From the NCBI GenBank assembly GCA_029212415.1, contig JARGOF010000005.1, forward strand, positions 1 to 64,000: a stretch of DNA of 64,000 nt. The letters run 5' to 3'. The stretch comes from Rhizobiaceae bacterium. GTDB taxonomy: Bacteria > Pseudomonadota > Alphaproteobacteria > Rhizobiales > Rhizobiaceae. The translations under genes and the position numbers were made by a program. Below are positions 44,658 to 53,556 of this stretch, one piece after another. Positions within the stretch are counted from its first letter, which is position 1. Each line of letters begins with the position of its first letter. Under the pieces are notes generated by a model, which saw only the letters and a program-made list of their open reading frames with translations, did not search any database and was not told where the DNA came from.

Positions 44658-45251
44658 ATGTCCCCACACATTCGCCAAGTGATCAGAATGGCGCTCCTCA
44701 ATATGCGTATTGAAGAAATCGAGCACGCCTACTATGCAGCAGTGGGCTCTCTGACTAACCAGAAGATAACGGAAAGTGAAAAAATACGCGGAATACTAAA
44801 GCTTGGGCCCGAAGAACCACTGCCGGAACCTGAGGCAGATGACGAGGGTGGGTTCATTGATGAAATTTATGAATTGGCAGCCGAGCGCATAGAGCGTGCC
44901 AACAATAGCATCCCCTTTGTAAGGAAGGCATTTGTCATCGGATTGTTCCATCTCTGGGAGCGGCATTGCAACTCAGCGATGAAGAGAAATAGATATATTC
45001 ATGACGATGTTATGGTTTGGATGGAGGCGAACGGGAGAAGATTGAAGGCAGAGACGCTGCTGCACCTTGAGTTGGCGTGTCACTGCGCAAAACATGGACC
45101 TGGGAACTCTTGCAAAAAATTATGGAAACTTCGTCCAGACCTCTTCAATCGTGTCAACAACGAGGGGCAAGCGAGCGAGTCGACACTGGTGATCAGCAAT
45201 GAAACCTTTGACGAGTTCCTGAAGGCCGTCTCCACCAGCCGTAGAGGCTAG
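44658..45251 (+). CDS. Hypothetical alpha-helical protein
   Basis: The frame is open from a GTG at 44601; the ATG at 44658 gives 197 aa and ATGs at 44688 and 44703 are alternatives, none with a strong ribosome site. The protein is mainly helical, with an acidic linker (E-P-L-P-E-P-E-A-D-D-E) and a C-terminal C-A-K-H-G-P-G-N-S-C-K-K-L motif. K-H-G-x-G segments occur in some HEPN-like proteins of conflict systems, but I cannot assign it. It is AT-richer than its neighbours and lies near the toxin-antitoxin pair, so it may be accessory. Confidence 0.55.
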   Translation: MSPHIRQVIRMALLNMRIEEIEHAYYAAVGSLTNQKITESEKIRGILKLGPEEPLPEPEADDEGGFIDEIYELAAERIERANNSIPFVRKAFVIGLFHLWERHCNSAMKRNRYIHDDVMVWMEANGRRLKAETLLHLELACHCAKHGPGNSCKKLWKLRPDLFNRVNNEGQASESTLVISNETFDEFLKAVSTSRRG

Positions 45252-45274
45252 CGCTCCCGGACGTGTTTGCCACC

Positions 45275-45522
45275 CATCCCCGCCATCAAAGCCCTGCCTT
45301 CATCATCTCGCGTATCCGCATAGCGTTCTCAAAATGGTCGAGCCTGTGCGTTTTGATCCACCATTCGGCGGCCTCCATCAGGAGGTCGGGGTCGTCGTTT
45401 TTGTTGGCGAAAAACGCGTAGAATGACAGGCCCACCGCCTCGCCGTTCTTTGCGATCTTTGCATCACAAATGGCGATGGCTTTCTGCCTGAGGCTTGGCC
45501 TCATGGGGGCTCCCTTCTGGTT
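45275..45522. repeat. Direct repeat, copy A (about 248 bp)
   Basis: This block and 53295-53545 are about 93-95% identical and in the same orientation. They include the 72-aa gene and its ribosome site. They flank an 8-kb LacI/ABC/oxidoreductase cassette, so homologous recombination between them would delete it as a circle. Confidence 0.8.
45286..45504 (-). CDS. Small conserved protein, 72 aa (copy A)
   Basis: The protein runs M-R-P-S-L-R-Q-K-A-I-A-I-C-D-A-K to M-M-K-A-G-L. It has no transmembrane segment and no recognised domain. The ATG at 45504 is preceded by GGGAG. It is 67/72 identical to the protein at 53309-53527; the differences are all conservative or single-base. Retention of both frames suggests it is a functional protein, though its role is unknown. 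Confidence 0.65.
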   Translation of the reverse strand: MRPSLRQKAIAICDAKIAKNGEAVGLSFYAFFANKNDDPDLLMEAAEWWIKTHRLDHFENAMRIREMMKAGL

Positions 45523-45539
45523 CAAAGCGGTTTGCCCTC

Positions 45540-45735
45540 AATGTGAACCATTTGACCGGAGACCAAAATCGCCCGGCCCGTTCTTCGGTGAATCTCAGTG
45601 CTTTCCCTGGTGTCATGGGTGGGGAAAATCGGTCCATTGGCGTTGTTGCGCCTTCTTGTCCGATGCGCCACATCGCGCTGCGCGACGCGTCCGGTTAAGT
45701 AAACAAGGGGCGAATGAACCGGCCTTCCGCCATGA
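45540..45735. repeat. Diverged copy of the 51-347 miniature element
   Basis: The stretch shares long matches with the element's right half, including CATCGCGCTGCGCGACGCG and a shared ATGGGTGGG upstream and GAACCGGC-TTCCGCCAT downstream. The outer terminal inverted repeats are not preserved, so it is a decayed copy. It lies between the 72-aa gene and the LacI gene. Confidence 0.6.
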
Positions 45736-45760
45736 CAGGCTCCTGGCGCGCGCCCACTGA

Positions 45761-46777
45761 TCACAGAGGAATATTTTCTCGAAAGATCAGTTTTGGCTCG
45801 ATGAAATGTTCGGGCAAGAAGGCGCTGGTGGCCGCCACGGCGCTCAGCAGACGAATGACTGACTGTTCGGCGACGAGGCGCGCATTCTGATCGATGACCA
45901 GATCGATCAATCCACCCGCGAGGCTGCGCCGGGTCGTTTCGGTGAGGTCATGCATGATGACGACAGGTCGCCGCTTGGATCGCGCCAATGCCTTGGCGAT
46001 ACCGGACCTGCCGCCGCCAATACAATACACGCCCAGAAGGTCGGGATATTCATCAAGCAGACGCAACATCTGTTCTTCACTGCGCAGGTTGTCGGATTGC
46101 CGATTGATCGAGGGAAGAATCGTGAGGTTCGGAAAGTCGCTTTCCAGAAGCGAGGCAAAGCCAAGCTCTCGGACCTGCTGGCCATGAAATTCCCGCTGCC
46201 CCATGATGATTGCTATGCGACCCTGCCGCTGCCCGCAGAAACGTCCCATGATCAAAGCGGCGGTACGCCCGGCGACGCGATCGTCCAGCCCCACATAGGC
46301 CGCACGCGGTGTGGACACCAGATCTGACCCGATGGTCACGACCTTTATGCCCGCGGCCACTATGTCGCGCACTGCATGCCGCGTCAGCGGATGGTCGACG
46401 GCGACCACGCCGATGCCCTTGGTGGCGAGGGCCGTTTTTCCCAGTGCAGCGACGAGGGTCTCCGGCTTCAGATCAGGAAGGTCATGGACGATTGCAGTCG
46501 AGACGAGGGGAAGGCTCGCCGAGAATTCTTCCAGACGAAGTGCAACATCGGCAAGAAAGGATTGTCGATGTTGCGGCATGAAGAATTCCAGTTGCGCCGC
46601 ACGAGCGGGCAGGAAGGACTGGCCTTCGGAAGGCAGGTAGTTCAACTCCTGCGCGGCGCGCAGAACACGCTGTTGATTGGATGCGCTGACACCCCGGCGA
46701 CCGTTCAGCGCACGATCGACGGTTGCAGTGGATACGCCTGCGAGGCGCGCGATATCTATGATCGTCGCTCGGTTCAT
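45761..46777 (-). CDS. LacI-family transcriptional regulator
   Basis: The 338-aa protein has the LacI headpiece at about 4-55 (T-I-I-D-I-A-R-L-A-G-V-S-T-A-T-V-D-R-A-L) with a hinge helix, and a periplasmic-binding-like sensor domain to the end (S-D-L-V-S and D-D-R-V-A-G-R-T-A-A). It is divergent from the binding-protein gene and likely represses the ABC cassette in response to its sugar. The ATG at 46777 follows GGGGA. Confidence 0.9.
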   Translation of the reverse strand: MNRATIIDIARLAGVSTATVDRALNGRRGVSASNQQRVLRAAQELNYLPSEGQSFLPARAAQLEFFMPQHRQSFLADVALRLEEFSASLPLVSTAIVHDLPDLKPETLVAALGKTALATKGIGVVAVDHPLTRHAVRDIVAAGIKVVTIGSDLVSTPRAAYVGLDDRVAGRTAALIMGRFCGQRQGRIAIIMGQREFHGQQVRELGFASLLESDFPNLTILPSINRQSDNLRSEEQMLRLLDEYPDLLGVYCIGGGRSGIAKALARSKRRPVVIMHDLTETTRRSLAGGLIDLVIDQNARLVAEQSVIRLLSAVAATSAFLPEHFIEPKLIFRENIPL

Positions 46778-46865
46778 CACATTCCCCGTTAACCAGGCTC
46801 ATATTTTGCGCGATCTCGGCTTGGCTCGCCATGAAATCTGACGGACTTTAGATCACAATTTGAAT

Positions 46866-46875
46866 TTTTCGAAAA
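46866..46875. promoter_or_regulatory. Candidate LacI-family operator TTTTCGAAAA
   Basis: A perfect 10-bp palindrome with the central CG typical of LacI-family operators lies in the 285-bp divergent region between the LacI gene and the ABC operon. Position fits control of both transcripts. Confidence 0.5.
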
Positions 46876-47062
46876 CCCTATAGCCTGATAACAACAAGGG
46901 AAATTATTAACTTGGCCAATCCTGATTGTCTGCTTTGATGTGATCTGATGTGATTCTGCGTTGCGTTTGCGCGACAACTGAGAGCAACTGACCAGGCGAA
47001 CAAGAGGGCGGATGACGCCGCAACTCGCGGATGGCTGTCAGTCAGGCTTTAGGGAGGAAAAG

Positions 47063-48310
47063 ATGAGGACCGAATTCAACGAAATTGGGCGGCGCAGTCT
47101 CGCCGCACTTGTAATCATGGCAGGGGCCGGTGTCGCTGTACCAGCCGTCGCCGAGGACGTCGAAGTCATCCACTGGCTTCACACAGGTTCGGAGTCTGCG
47201 GCGATCCAGCATGTGGCAAACGCCGTCGAGGCACGGGGCAGCACCTGGGTGGAAATCGTGCCTCCGGACGGTGTGTCAGGTGCGAACGCTCTTTTCACGT
47301 CGCGTATCGCGGGCGGAAACCCTCCCGGTGCGATGTTCGGATCCATCGGCAAGCAGGCGATTGATCTTGGTGAACAGGGGCTGATGCGGAACATTCGCCC
47401 CCTTGCCGACGCCGAAAACCTTATCGCGACTGTGCCGCAGTTCGCTCTGGATATCGTCAGCAGCCAGGACGGGGAGCTCTACGCCATACCGCTTGCTTTC
47501 GAGACCCAGAACTTCATGTGGTATTCTATCCCGGCCTTCGAGAAAGCCGGACTTCAGCCGCCTTCCAACTGGGGAGAATTTCTTGAGCAAGCCCCGGTCT
47601 TGCAGGAAGCCGGGATCATTCCGATCGCGGTTGGCGCGCAGGCATGGCAAATGCGGATCTTGCATTTCTCGATCCTGGCAGCTGAAATAGGCCAGTCGGA
47701 CTTCATGGATTTATATCTTCGCAAGGACGAAAGTGTTGCGAAGGGGGACGGCGTGCACAACTCGTTCCGGATCCTGCGGGAATTGTCGCAGATGGCGGAC
47801 GCCGGCAACGCGAACCGCGCGTGGAACGACACGCTCGGTCTCATCGCTGACGATCGAGCGGCCATTTTCGTGATGGGCAGTTGGGCAGGTGGTGAACTGG
47901 CCGCCATGGGAGAAGTCTACGGGGCCGATTGGGGCTGCTCTATCGCTGGAGGAGATACCTGGGTCGTTGGAGCGACGGGCTTCATGATCCCGGACCTCGG
48001 AAGAGAGTCGTCCGGTCAGGACGACTTCATTCGGACAATCCTGGACCCTGCGGTGCAAACCGCGTTTTCGATTGAAAAAGGATCCATCCCATCGCGCACG
48101 GACGCCGATACCAGCCAGCTTTCCAAATGCTCGCAGATGGTTTCGGCTGGCATGGTTGAAGGTCGCGGTGTGCCGAATGCGAACTCGATGGTGAGTGGGG
48201 ATGCGCAGGGCCAGATTGGCGATCTTCTGATGAATTTCTGGTCAGATCAGTCGGTGTCGCCAGAAGATGCAGCCAGTGATTTTGCGAGAATTGTGCTCAA
48301 CGATTACTGA
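47063..48310 (+). CDS. ABC sugar importer solute-binding protein
   Basis: The 415-aa protein has a signal peptide (about 1-30, ending A-V-P-A-V-A before E-D-V-E) and the family 1 sugar-binding fold (I-H-W-L-H-T-G-S-E-S-A-A, then V-Y-G-A-D-W-G-C). It resembles glucose/mannose-type binding proteins. The ATG at 47063 has GGGAGG 6 bases before it; the extension to 47012 is rejected. First gene of the LacI-controlled cassette; a hairpin follows its stop. Confidence 0.9.
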   Translation: MRTEFNEIGRRSLAALVIMAGAGVAVPAVAEDVEVIHWLHTGSESAAIQHVANAVEARGSTWVEIVPPDGVSGANALFTSRIAGGNPPGAMFGSIGKQAIDLGEQGLMRNIRPLADAENLIATVPQFALDIVSSQDGELYAIPLAFETQNFMWYSIPAFEKAGLQPPSNWGEFLEQAPVLQEAGIIPIAVGAQAWQMRILHFSILAAEIGQSDFMDLYLRKDESVAKGDGVHNSFRILRELSQMADAGNANRAWNDTLGLIADDRAAIFVMGSWAGGELAAMGEVYGADWGCSIAGGDTWVVGATGFMIPDLGRESSGQDDFIRTILDPAVQTAFSIEKGSIPSRTDADTSQLSKCSQMVSAGMVEGRGVPNANSMVSGDAQGQIGDLLMNFWSDQSVSPEDAASDFARIVLNDY

Positions 48311-48332
48311 GACTTCGAGCAATAGACATCGT

Positions 48333-48369
48333 TCGTGGCGGACCGGCCCACAGGGTTGGTCTGCCGCGA
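48333..48369 (+). other. Intercistronic RNA hairpin after the binding-protein gene
   Basis: TCGTGGCGGACC (48333-48344) and GGTCTGCCGCGA (48358-48369) form a 12-bp stem with two G-T type pairs and a 13-base loop. It lies between the binding-protein stop and the first permease, as in the other ABC operon. Confidence 0.6.
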
Positions 48370-48406
48370 ACAGGTCCAGGCGTATCTCCCTGAAAGGCGA
48401 CGACAT

Positions 48407-49276
48407 ATGAAATTGAGGCCAAGAACCGTTGCAAGCCTGGCGCTTGTGCCGACCATCTTGCTGACAGTGATTGGCTACTACGTCTCGATCCTGTGGACCG
48501 TCGGACTTTCGTTCACGCCTTCACGGATCTTGCCCGTGGCCCGATGGGCCGGCTTTGACATGTATGAACGGCTTTTCCAAACGGAGCGTTGGCATGTCGC
48601 TTACACAAACCTTTACATCTTTGGAGGTCTTTACATCGGTTTCTGCCTGGTCATCGGGTTGGGGCTGGCCATCGCCCTCGATCAGAGTGTGAGGGGTCGT
48701 AGCTTCTTTCAAACCATTTTTCTGTATCCGGTGGCGCTCAGCTTCATCGTGACGGGTCTGGCCTGGCGATGGCTTCTGAATCCCACGACCGGGCTTCAGG
48801 ATTTCGTCCGTGGCCTTGGCTTCGAGAGTTTCACGCTTGATCTGCTGTCGAGCCCTGATCGCGCGATTTTTACTCTCGTTATCGCCGGCGTCTGGCATTC
48901 GGCGGGGCTGACCATGGTGATCCTCTTTGCAGGGCTTCAGTCCATTGATCAGGAGATCTGGCAGGCAAGCCGGGTGGACTGTATACCGCGGTGGCGGATG
49001 TACTGGCATGTCGTGCTGCCCATGCTTTGGCCGGTTGTGGTGACCTGCCTTGTGCTGCTGGGAATGCAGGTCGTGCGAAGCTATGACCTGGTCGTCGTTT
49101 TGACCGGTGGCGGGCCCGGCTATTCCACCGATGTTCCGGCGAAGTTCATCGTCGACCATTATTTTGAACGGCAGAATGTCGGCCTCGCGTCGGCCGCTGC
49201 GACGTTGCTGCTGCTTACGGTCGTTGCCCTTTTCGTGCTCGTCTCGATACTCCGCCGTAAAGGTGCGGCAACATGA
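48407..49276 (+). CDS. ABC sugar importer permease (MalF-like)
   Basis: The 289-aa protein has six membrane segments and the EAA loop Q-E-I-W-Q-A-S-R-V-D-C-I-P-R-W. The ATG at 48407 gives a positively charged start before the first helix; the frame opens earlier at 48335, but that segment overlaps the hairpin. Typical MalF/UgpA-type subunit. Confidence 0.88.
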   Translation: MKLRPRTVASLALVPTILLTVIGYYVSILWTVGLSFTPSRILPVARWAGFDMYERLFQTERWHVAYTNLYIFGGLYIGFCLVIGLGLAIALDQSVRGRSFFQTIFLYPVALSFIVTGLAWRWLLNPTTGLQDFVRGLGFESFTLDLLSSPDRAIFTLVIAGVWHSAGLTMVILFAGLQSIDQEIWQASRVDCIPRWRMYWHVVLPMLWPVVVTCLVLLGMQVVRSYDLVVVLTGGGPGYSTDVPAKFIVDHYFERQNVGLASAAATLLLLTVVALFVLVSILRRKGAAT

Positions 49277-50136
49277 GCACCAGACCATCAATGATTGGAC
49301 GGTTCGGTCTCTATGCGTTCTTGCTGGTGACCGCAGCATTTTTTGCCATTCCGCTTCTGATCGTGTTTCTCACGGCGCTGAAGGACAGCGACGAGGCGCG
49401 CGCTGCCTCTATCTTCCTGTTGCCGGGGTCGCCTGATTTCGAGGCATTTCGCGTGGCTTGGTTGGAAGCCTGTATCGGAAGAGAGTGCAGCGGAATTTCG
49501 GGGAGGTTCTGGAACTCTGTCATAATCACGGTTCTCTCGACCTCGATCTCCTTGCTTCTGGCCTCGATCAATGGCTTTGCCCTTGCGATGTGGGACTTGC
49601 GTCGCGGCGGGCTGGTGCTGGGCCTTCTGCTGATCGGCGCATTCGTCCCCTATCAGGTGATGATCTATCCGCTCGTGCGCATCTTCGCCCTGGGCGGCAT
49701 GCATCAGACACTTACGGCCATTGTCGTGGTGCACGTGCTGTTCGGGCTTCCCATCCTGACGCTGATTTTTCGCAATTTTTACGTTGGATTACCCCCTGAA
49801 TTGATTAAGGCCGGTCGGGTCGATGGGGCAGGGTTCTTCCAGATCTACCGTTTCATTGTGATGCCAATGTCGTTGAACGTGGCCATCGTCGCGGGGATCA
49901 TCTCGGTGACCGGCGTTTGGAACGACTATCTGCTCGGACTGATCTTCGCTGGCCCGTCGTGGCAGCCGATGACTGTGTCGGTTGCGTCGCTCTCTGCGAC
50001 CGCTTCGTCCGGCGTGCCAGAGCACAATGTCAATATGGCAGCAACGCTGCTGACGGCTCTGCCGCCCCTGCTTCTCTATCTTGTTTCGGGCAGATACTTC
50101 GTGCGTGGTGTCACCTCCGGCGCCGTTAAGGGATAA
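49273..50136 (+). CDS. ABC sugar importer permease (MalG-like)
   Basis: The 287-aa protein has six membrane segments and the EAA loop P-E-L-I-K-A-G-R-V-D-G-A-G-F-F-Q-I-Y. It overlaps the MalF-like gene by ATGA (49273-49276), indicating coupled translation, and precedes the ATPase gene by 2 bp. Confidence 0.9.
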   Translation: MSTRPSMIGRFGLYAFLLVTAAFFAIPLLIVFLTALKDSDEARAASIFLLPGSPDFEAFRVAWLEACIGRECSGISGRFWNSVIITVLSTSISLLLASINGFALAMWDLRRGGLVLGLLLIGAFVPYQVMIYPLVRIFALGGMHQTLTAIVVVHVLFGLPILTLIFRNFYVGLPPELIKAGRVDGAGFFQIYRFIVMPMSLNVAIVAGIISVTGVWNDYLLGLIFAGPSWQPMTVSVASLSATASSGVPEHNVNMAATLLTALPPLLLYLVSGRYFVRGVTSGAVKG

Positions 50137-50138
50137 AA

Positions 50139-51224
50139 ATGACTGTCGTTAAAATAGAAAATGTAACCCGCGCCTATGGCAAATTGACGGTTCTGAAGGA
50201 CATCATTCTGGATATCGACGATGGTGAGTTTGTTGTCCTTCTGGGACCTTCGGGTTGTGGCAAATCCACACTTCTCGCAGCGATCGCCGGGTTGGACCAG
50301 GTGCAGAGCGGGCGCATCCTGTTCGATGGTCAGGACGTTACCGCGCTCGAGCCCGGGGATCGAGGCATCGGGATGGTGTTCCAATCCTACGCTCTTTACC
50401 CGACCATGACTGCGCGGGCGAATATGTCATTTGCATTGCGTGTAACAGGCGTACCGCGCCAGGAAATGGATGAACGGATTGAATGGGCAGCAGACCTCTT
50501 GCAAATCGGCCACCTTCTGGACCGAAAACCGGGACAACTTTCGGGAGGACAGCGTCAAAGGGTTGCCATCGGGCGCGCTCTTGTCCGCCAGGCGCGCCTC
50601 TTTCTGTTCGACGAACCCCTGTCCAATCTCGACGCCAAATTGCGCAACGAAATGCGCAATGAGATCAAAGCTCTGCATCAACGGTTGTCGGCCACCTTTC
50701 TGTTCGTGACCCATGATCAGATCGAGGCAATGACCTTGGCCACCAGGATCGCCGTGATGAACGAGGGCGTCATCCAACAATTGGGGACCCCCGACGAGAT
50801 CTATCGAAATCCCGCCACGCGCTTTGTCGCGGAATTTGTCGGTTCGCCCGCCATGAGTTTTCTTGACGCGGAGCTGTCGAACGCAAACGGGAACGCCGTT
50901 CTGCGGCTGGGGGAACAGACGCTGTCGATCGCGGACTATGCATTTGCGACACCGCCCGCGACCGGGACCCGCAAGGTCGTTTTCGGAATTCGACCCGAGC
51001 GGGTCGCTGTACATTCCGGCCCTGCAGATGGCGCGCTTCGTGCGCGGAACGTGGGGCTCGAGCCGCATGGCGCCGACACCCTGGTTTGGCTGGATCTGGC
51101 CGGTCAGCGCCTGACGGCGAGAATATCACCTGAAGCGGCGCGCGATTTACCGCCCGAACCACAGCTTACCTTCGATCCCGTCGGAATATCTTTATTCGAT
51201 CCACAAAACGGGGTCCGGCTATGA
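50139..51224 (+). CDS. ABC sugar importer ATP-binding protein (UgpC/MalK-like)
   Basis: The 361-aa protein has Walker A G-P-S-G-C-G-K-S-T, signature L-S-G-G-Q-R-Q-R, Walker B L-F-L-F-D-E-P and H-loop F-V-T-H-D-Q, with a C-terminal TOBE region from about 235. It powers the importer encoded just upstream. The ATG is 2 bp after the permease stop. Confidence 0.92.
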   Translation: MTVVKIENVTRAYGKLTVLKDIILDIDDGEFVVLLGPSGCGKSTLLAAIAGLDQVQSGRILFDGQDVTALEPGDRGIGMVFQSYALYPTMTARANMSFALRVTGVPRQEMDERIEWAADLLQIGHLLDRKPGQLSGGQRQRVAIGRALVRQARLFLFDEPLSNLDAKLRNEMRNEIKALHQRLSATFLFVTHDQIEAMTLATRIAVMNEGVIQQLGTPDEIYRNPATRFVAEFVGSPAMSFLDAELSNANGNAVLRLGEQTLSIADYAFATPPATGTRKVVFGIRPERVAVHSGPADGALRARNVGLEPHGADTLVWLDLAGQRLTARISPEAARDLPPEPQLTFDPVGISLFDPQNGVRL

Positions 51225-51259
51225 ACCGGCCTGGTCCAACTTAAGAGGAACCTTTCATC

Positions 51260-52081
51260 ATGTTTATAGGAACAAATGTCTACGGATGGAGGCAGATCGC
51301 CCAGCGCGAAGAGCGCGAATTCGATCGCGCGCGCGCGATGGCAGACGCAGCGGCTGCCGGACTGACCGGGTGGGAAGACCTGTTTCGCTCGCCCGATGGC
51401 GTGGCGCAGGTTGTGGCTGATGCAGAGGCGGCCGGGCTGGAGATGCGTTCGGCCTACGTTTGCGGAAGTTTCCATACAGAGGAACGGGCGAAAATCTCCA
51501 GCGACACAGCGCTTGAAATCGTCGGAGCGCTGATGCCGCATGGCGTGACGAAATTCATCTCCAATCCGGACCCGCTTCCAGGTGGTGCTCTGAAGTCCGA
51601 TGACGCGTTAAGGGTACAACGCGATGCATTTGAAACGCTCGGACATCAGGTGAAGGCGATGGGGGCCGAATTGCTTTATCATGCCCACGCGCCCGAGATG
51701 CTGGGGTCCGCACGGGAATATCATCACATGCTTGCCGCGACTGATCCGGCGGCTGTGGGCCTGTGCCTCGATGTCCACTGGGTATGGCGCGGTGCTGGAA
51801 ATTCGATGATCGCGTTGGAAGACATCATTCGCCTTTATGCCGGTCGTGTGTCGGAACTGCACCTTCGTCAAAGCCAAGATGGCATCTGGGCTGAAACTGT
51901 TGAAGACGGCGATCTTGATCTCGTGCGGGTTGCCGAAATGCTCTCTGAACGCGATGTTAAAGCGTTGGTTGTACTTGAGCATGCCTATGAAGAAGACACG
52001 CCTAAGAGGCGCGAGACAGTCGAAGCTCATGCGGCAAGCCGGTCATACGCAGCTTCGCATTTCGCGAAAATAGCTCTGTAG
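51260..52081 (+). CDS. Sugar phosphate isomerase/epimerase-family TIM-barrel protein
   Basis: The 273-aa protein belongs to the xylose isomerase-like TIM-barrel family; likely metal ligands lie in Y-H-A-H-A-P-E, L-D-V-H-W-V and V-L-E-H-A-Y-E. Relatives include inosose dehydratases and hydroxypyruvate isomerases. In cassettes with Gfo/Idh dehydrogenases such proteins commonly isomerise or dehydrate the oxidised sugar. Start at 51260 follows GAGGAACC. Reaction unknown. Confidence 0.85.
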   Translation: MFIGTNVYGWRQIAQREEREFDRARAMADAAAAGLTGWEDLFRSPDGVAQVVADAEAAGLEMRSAYVCGSFHTEERAKISSDTALEIVGALMPHGVTKFISNPDPLPGGALKSDDALRVQRDAFETLGHQVKAMGAELLYHAHAPEMLGSAREYHHMLAATDPAAVGLCLDVHWVWRGAGNSMIALEDIIRLYAGRVSELHLRQSQDGIWAETVEDGDLDLVRVAEMLSERDVKALVVLEHAYEEDTPKRRETVEAHAASRSYAASHFAKIAL

Positions 52082-52090
52082 GGCTGTGAC

Positions 52091-53176
52091 ATGAAACAGC
52101 GTATTCTGATCATCGGTGCTGGCGCCATCGCCCATCATCATGCTGCCGCCGCGAGATTGCTCGGCTGTGAAGATCTCCTCGTGGCCGATCCATCCGCGAC
52201 GGCTCGTGCGAAATTTGCTTCGGATTTCCCGGAGGCGCGCCTGTTCGAATCCGCCTCTGACATGTTCGCCGATGGTCCCGCCGGACCCAAGGACATCGCG
52301 GTCATCGCGGTTCCGCCCTGGTTACATGCCAAATATTCTATCGGTGCGTTCGATGCTGGATTGAATGTTCTGTGTGAAAAGCCACTCGGCCGCGATATTG
52401 GAGAGGTCAATGACATCATCGCCGCCGCTGTCAGATCCGGGCGCCTTCTCGGCGACTGTTCGAACCGGTTCAACGATCAGCCAGCAATGCGCCGCGCACG
52501 AGAACTCATAGGGCAGGGTGCTCTCGGCCCGATGAGCCTGATACGGATGACCAATCGGCATCCCCGGCGGCGCACCGGTATTGAATACCAGCCAGAGAGC
52601 CGTTGGTTTCTCAACCGCGAGATGGCTGGCGGCGGGGTGTTCATGGATTGGTCGGTCTATGATATTGCCATGCTCTTTGACGTGCTCAGGCCGAAGGGCG
52701 TGACAATCAAGTCCGCCTCGGTCAGTTCGATCGAAAGTTCCAACGACCCAACCGATGTGCCGATCGACGTCGAGTTTCACGGTATCGCGATGATGGAACT
52801 TGATCTTCCCAACGGCCAACAGGTGCCGTTCATTTACGAAAGGGCGAGCGGCGTGCATGGCTTGACATCCTCGGAACTGTCCATCGATGGCCGAAACGGC
52901 GGGATGTCGTGGCAATGGCTGCCGCCCTACGAGGAGGGGATGACAACAGTTACCCGATATATCGACGCCGGTGCGAGCGTCGAAGAAAGGACGGAGCGCC
53001 TGTCAATGAAAGACCAACCGCATTTCCATCACCAGCCGCTCGTGGCGTTCGCCAAGCGCGTTGCAGGCAAGCCTTCAGCTTCGCTCGACGAAAACACGAT
53101 CCGGTTCAATTTCGCGTTGATCGCCGGGATGTACGCCGTCGCGCAATCGGGTAAATCGTTCAGAGTGGAGAAGTAG
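52091..53176 (+). CDS. Gfo/Idh/MocA-family oxidoreductase
   Basis: The 361-aa protein has the N-terminal Rossmann motif I-L-I-I-G-A-G-A-I-A-H-H-H-A-A-A, the catalytic E-K-P motif (N-V-L-C-E-K-P-L-G) at about 95-103, and the C-terminal substrate domain. Members oxidise sugars or inositols with NAD(P). It follows the TIM-barrel gene by 9 bp and ends the cassette. A role in oxidising the imported sugar is likely. Confidence 0.9.
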   Translation: MKQRILIIGAGAIAHHHAAAARLLGCEDLLVADPSATARAKFASDFPEARLFESASDMFADGPAGPKDIAVIAVPPWLHAKYSIGAFDAGLNVLCEKPLGRDIGEVNDIIAAAVRSGRLLGDCSNRFNDQPAMRRARELIGQGALGPMSLIRMTNRHPRRRTGIEYQPESRWFLNREMAGGGVFMDWSVYDIAMLFDVLRPKGVTIKSASVSSIESSNDPTDVPIDVEFHGIAMMELDLPNGQQVPFIYERASGVHGLTSSELSIDGRNGGMSWQWLPPYEEGMTTVTRYIDAGASVEERTERLSMKDQPHFHHQPLVAFAKRVAGKPSASLDENTIRFNFALIAGMYAVAQSGKSFRVEK

Positions 53177-53294
53177 GAGGTCGATTCCGACTGCTTCCCG
53201 CATTAGCCTCTGGTACTCATTATGCGCCCGCACAAGGTTACAGGTGCAACCTGTCCGGCGCAGATCCGCTACCCCGCGCCCGATGGAAACGTCC

Positions 53295-53545
53295 TCCCAC
53301 CCCCGCCATCAAAGCCCTGCCTTGATCATCTCGCGTATCCGCACAGCCTTCTCAAAATGGTCGAGCCTGTGTGTTTTGATCCACCATTCGGCGGCTTCCA
53401 TCAGAAGGTCGGGGTCGTCGTTTTTGTTGGCGAAAAACGCGTAGAATGAAAGGCCCACCGTCTCGCCCTTCTTTGCGATCTTTGCATCACAAATGGCGAT
53501 GGCTTTTTGCCTGAGGCTTGGTCTCATGGGGGCTCCCTCCGGGTT
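53295..53545. repeat. Direct repeat, copy B (about 250 bp)
   Basis: Near-identical to 45275-45522 in the same orientation, about 8.0 kb apart, bounding the LacI/ABC cassette. Similarity ends just before the miniature element at 53557. Confidence 0.8.
53309..53527 (-). CDS. Small conserved protein, 72 aa (copy B)
   Basis: Same start (M-R-P-S-L-R-Q-K-A-I-A-I-C-D) and same length as the copy at 45286-45504, with five amino-acid differences (N-to-K, A-to-T, N-to-K, M-to-V, M-to-I). The ATG at 53527 follows GGGAG. The longer frame to 53716 reads through the miniature element and is not a gene. Function unknown. Confidence 0.65.
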   Translation of the reverse strand: MRPSLRQKAIAICDAKIAKKGETVGLSFYAFFANKNDDPDLLMEAAEWWIKTHRLDHFEKAVRIREMIKAGL

Positions 53546-53556
53546 TGGTTGCGCAT

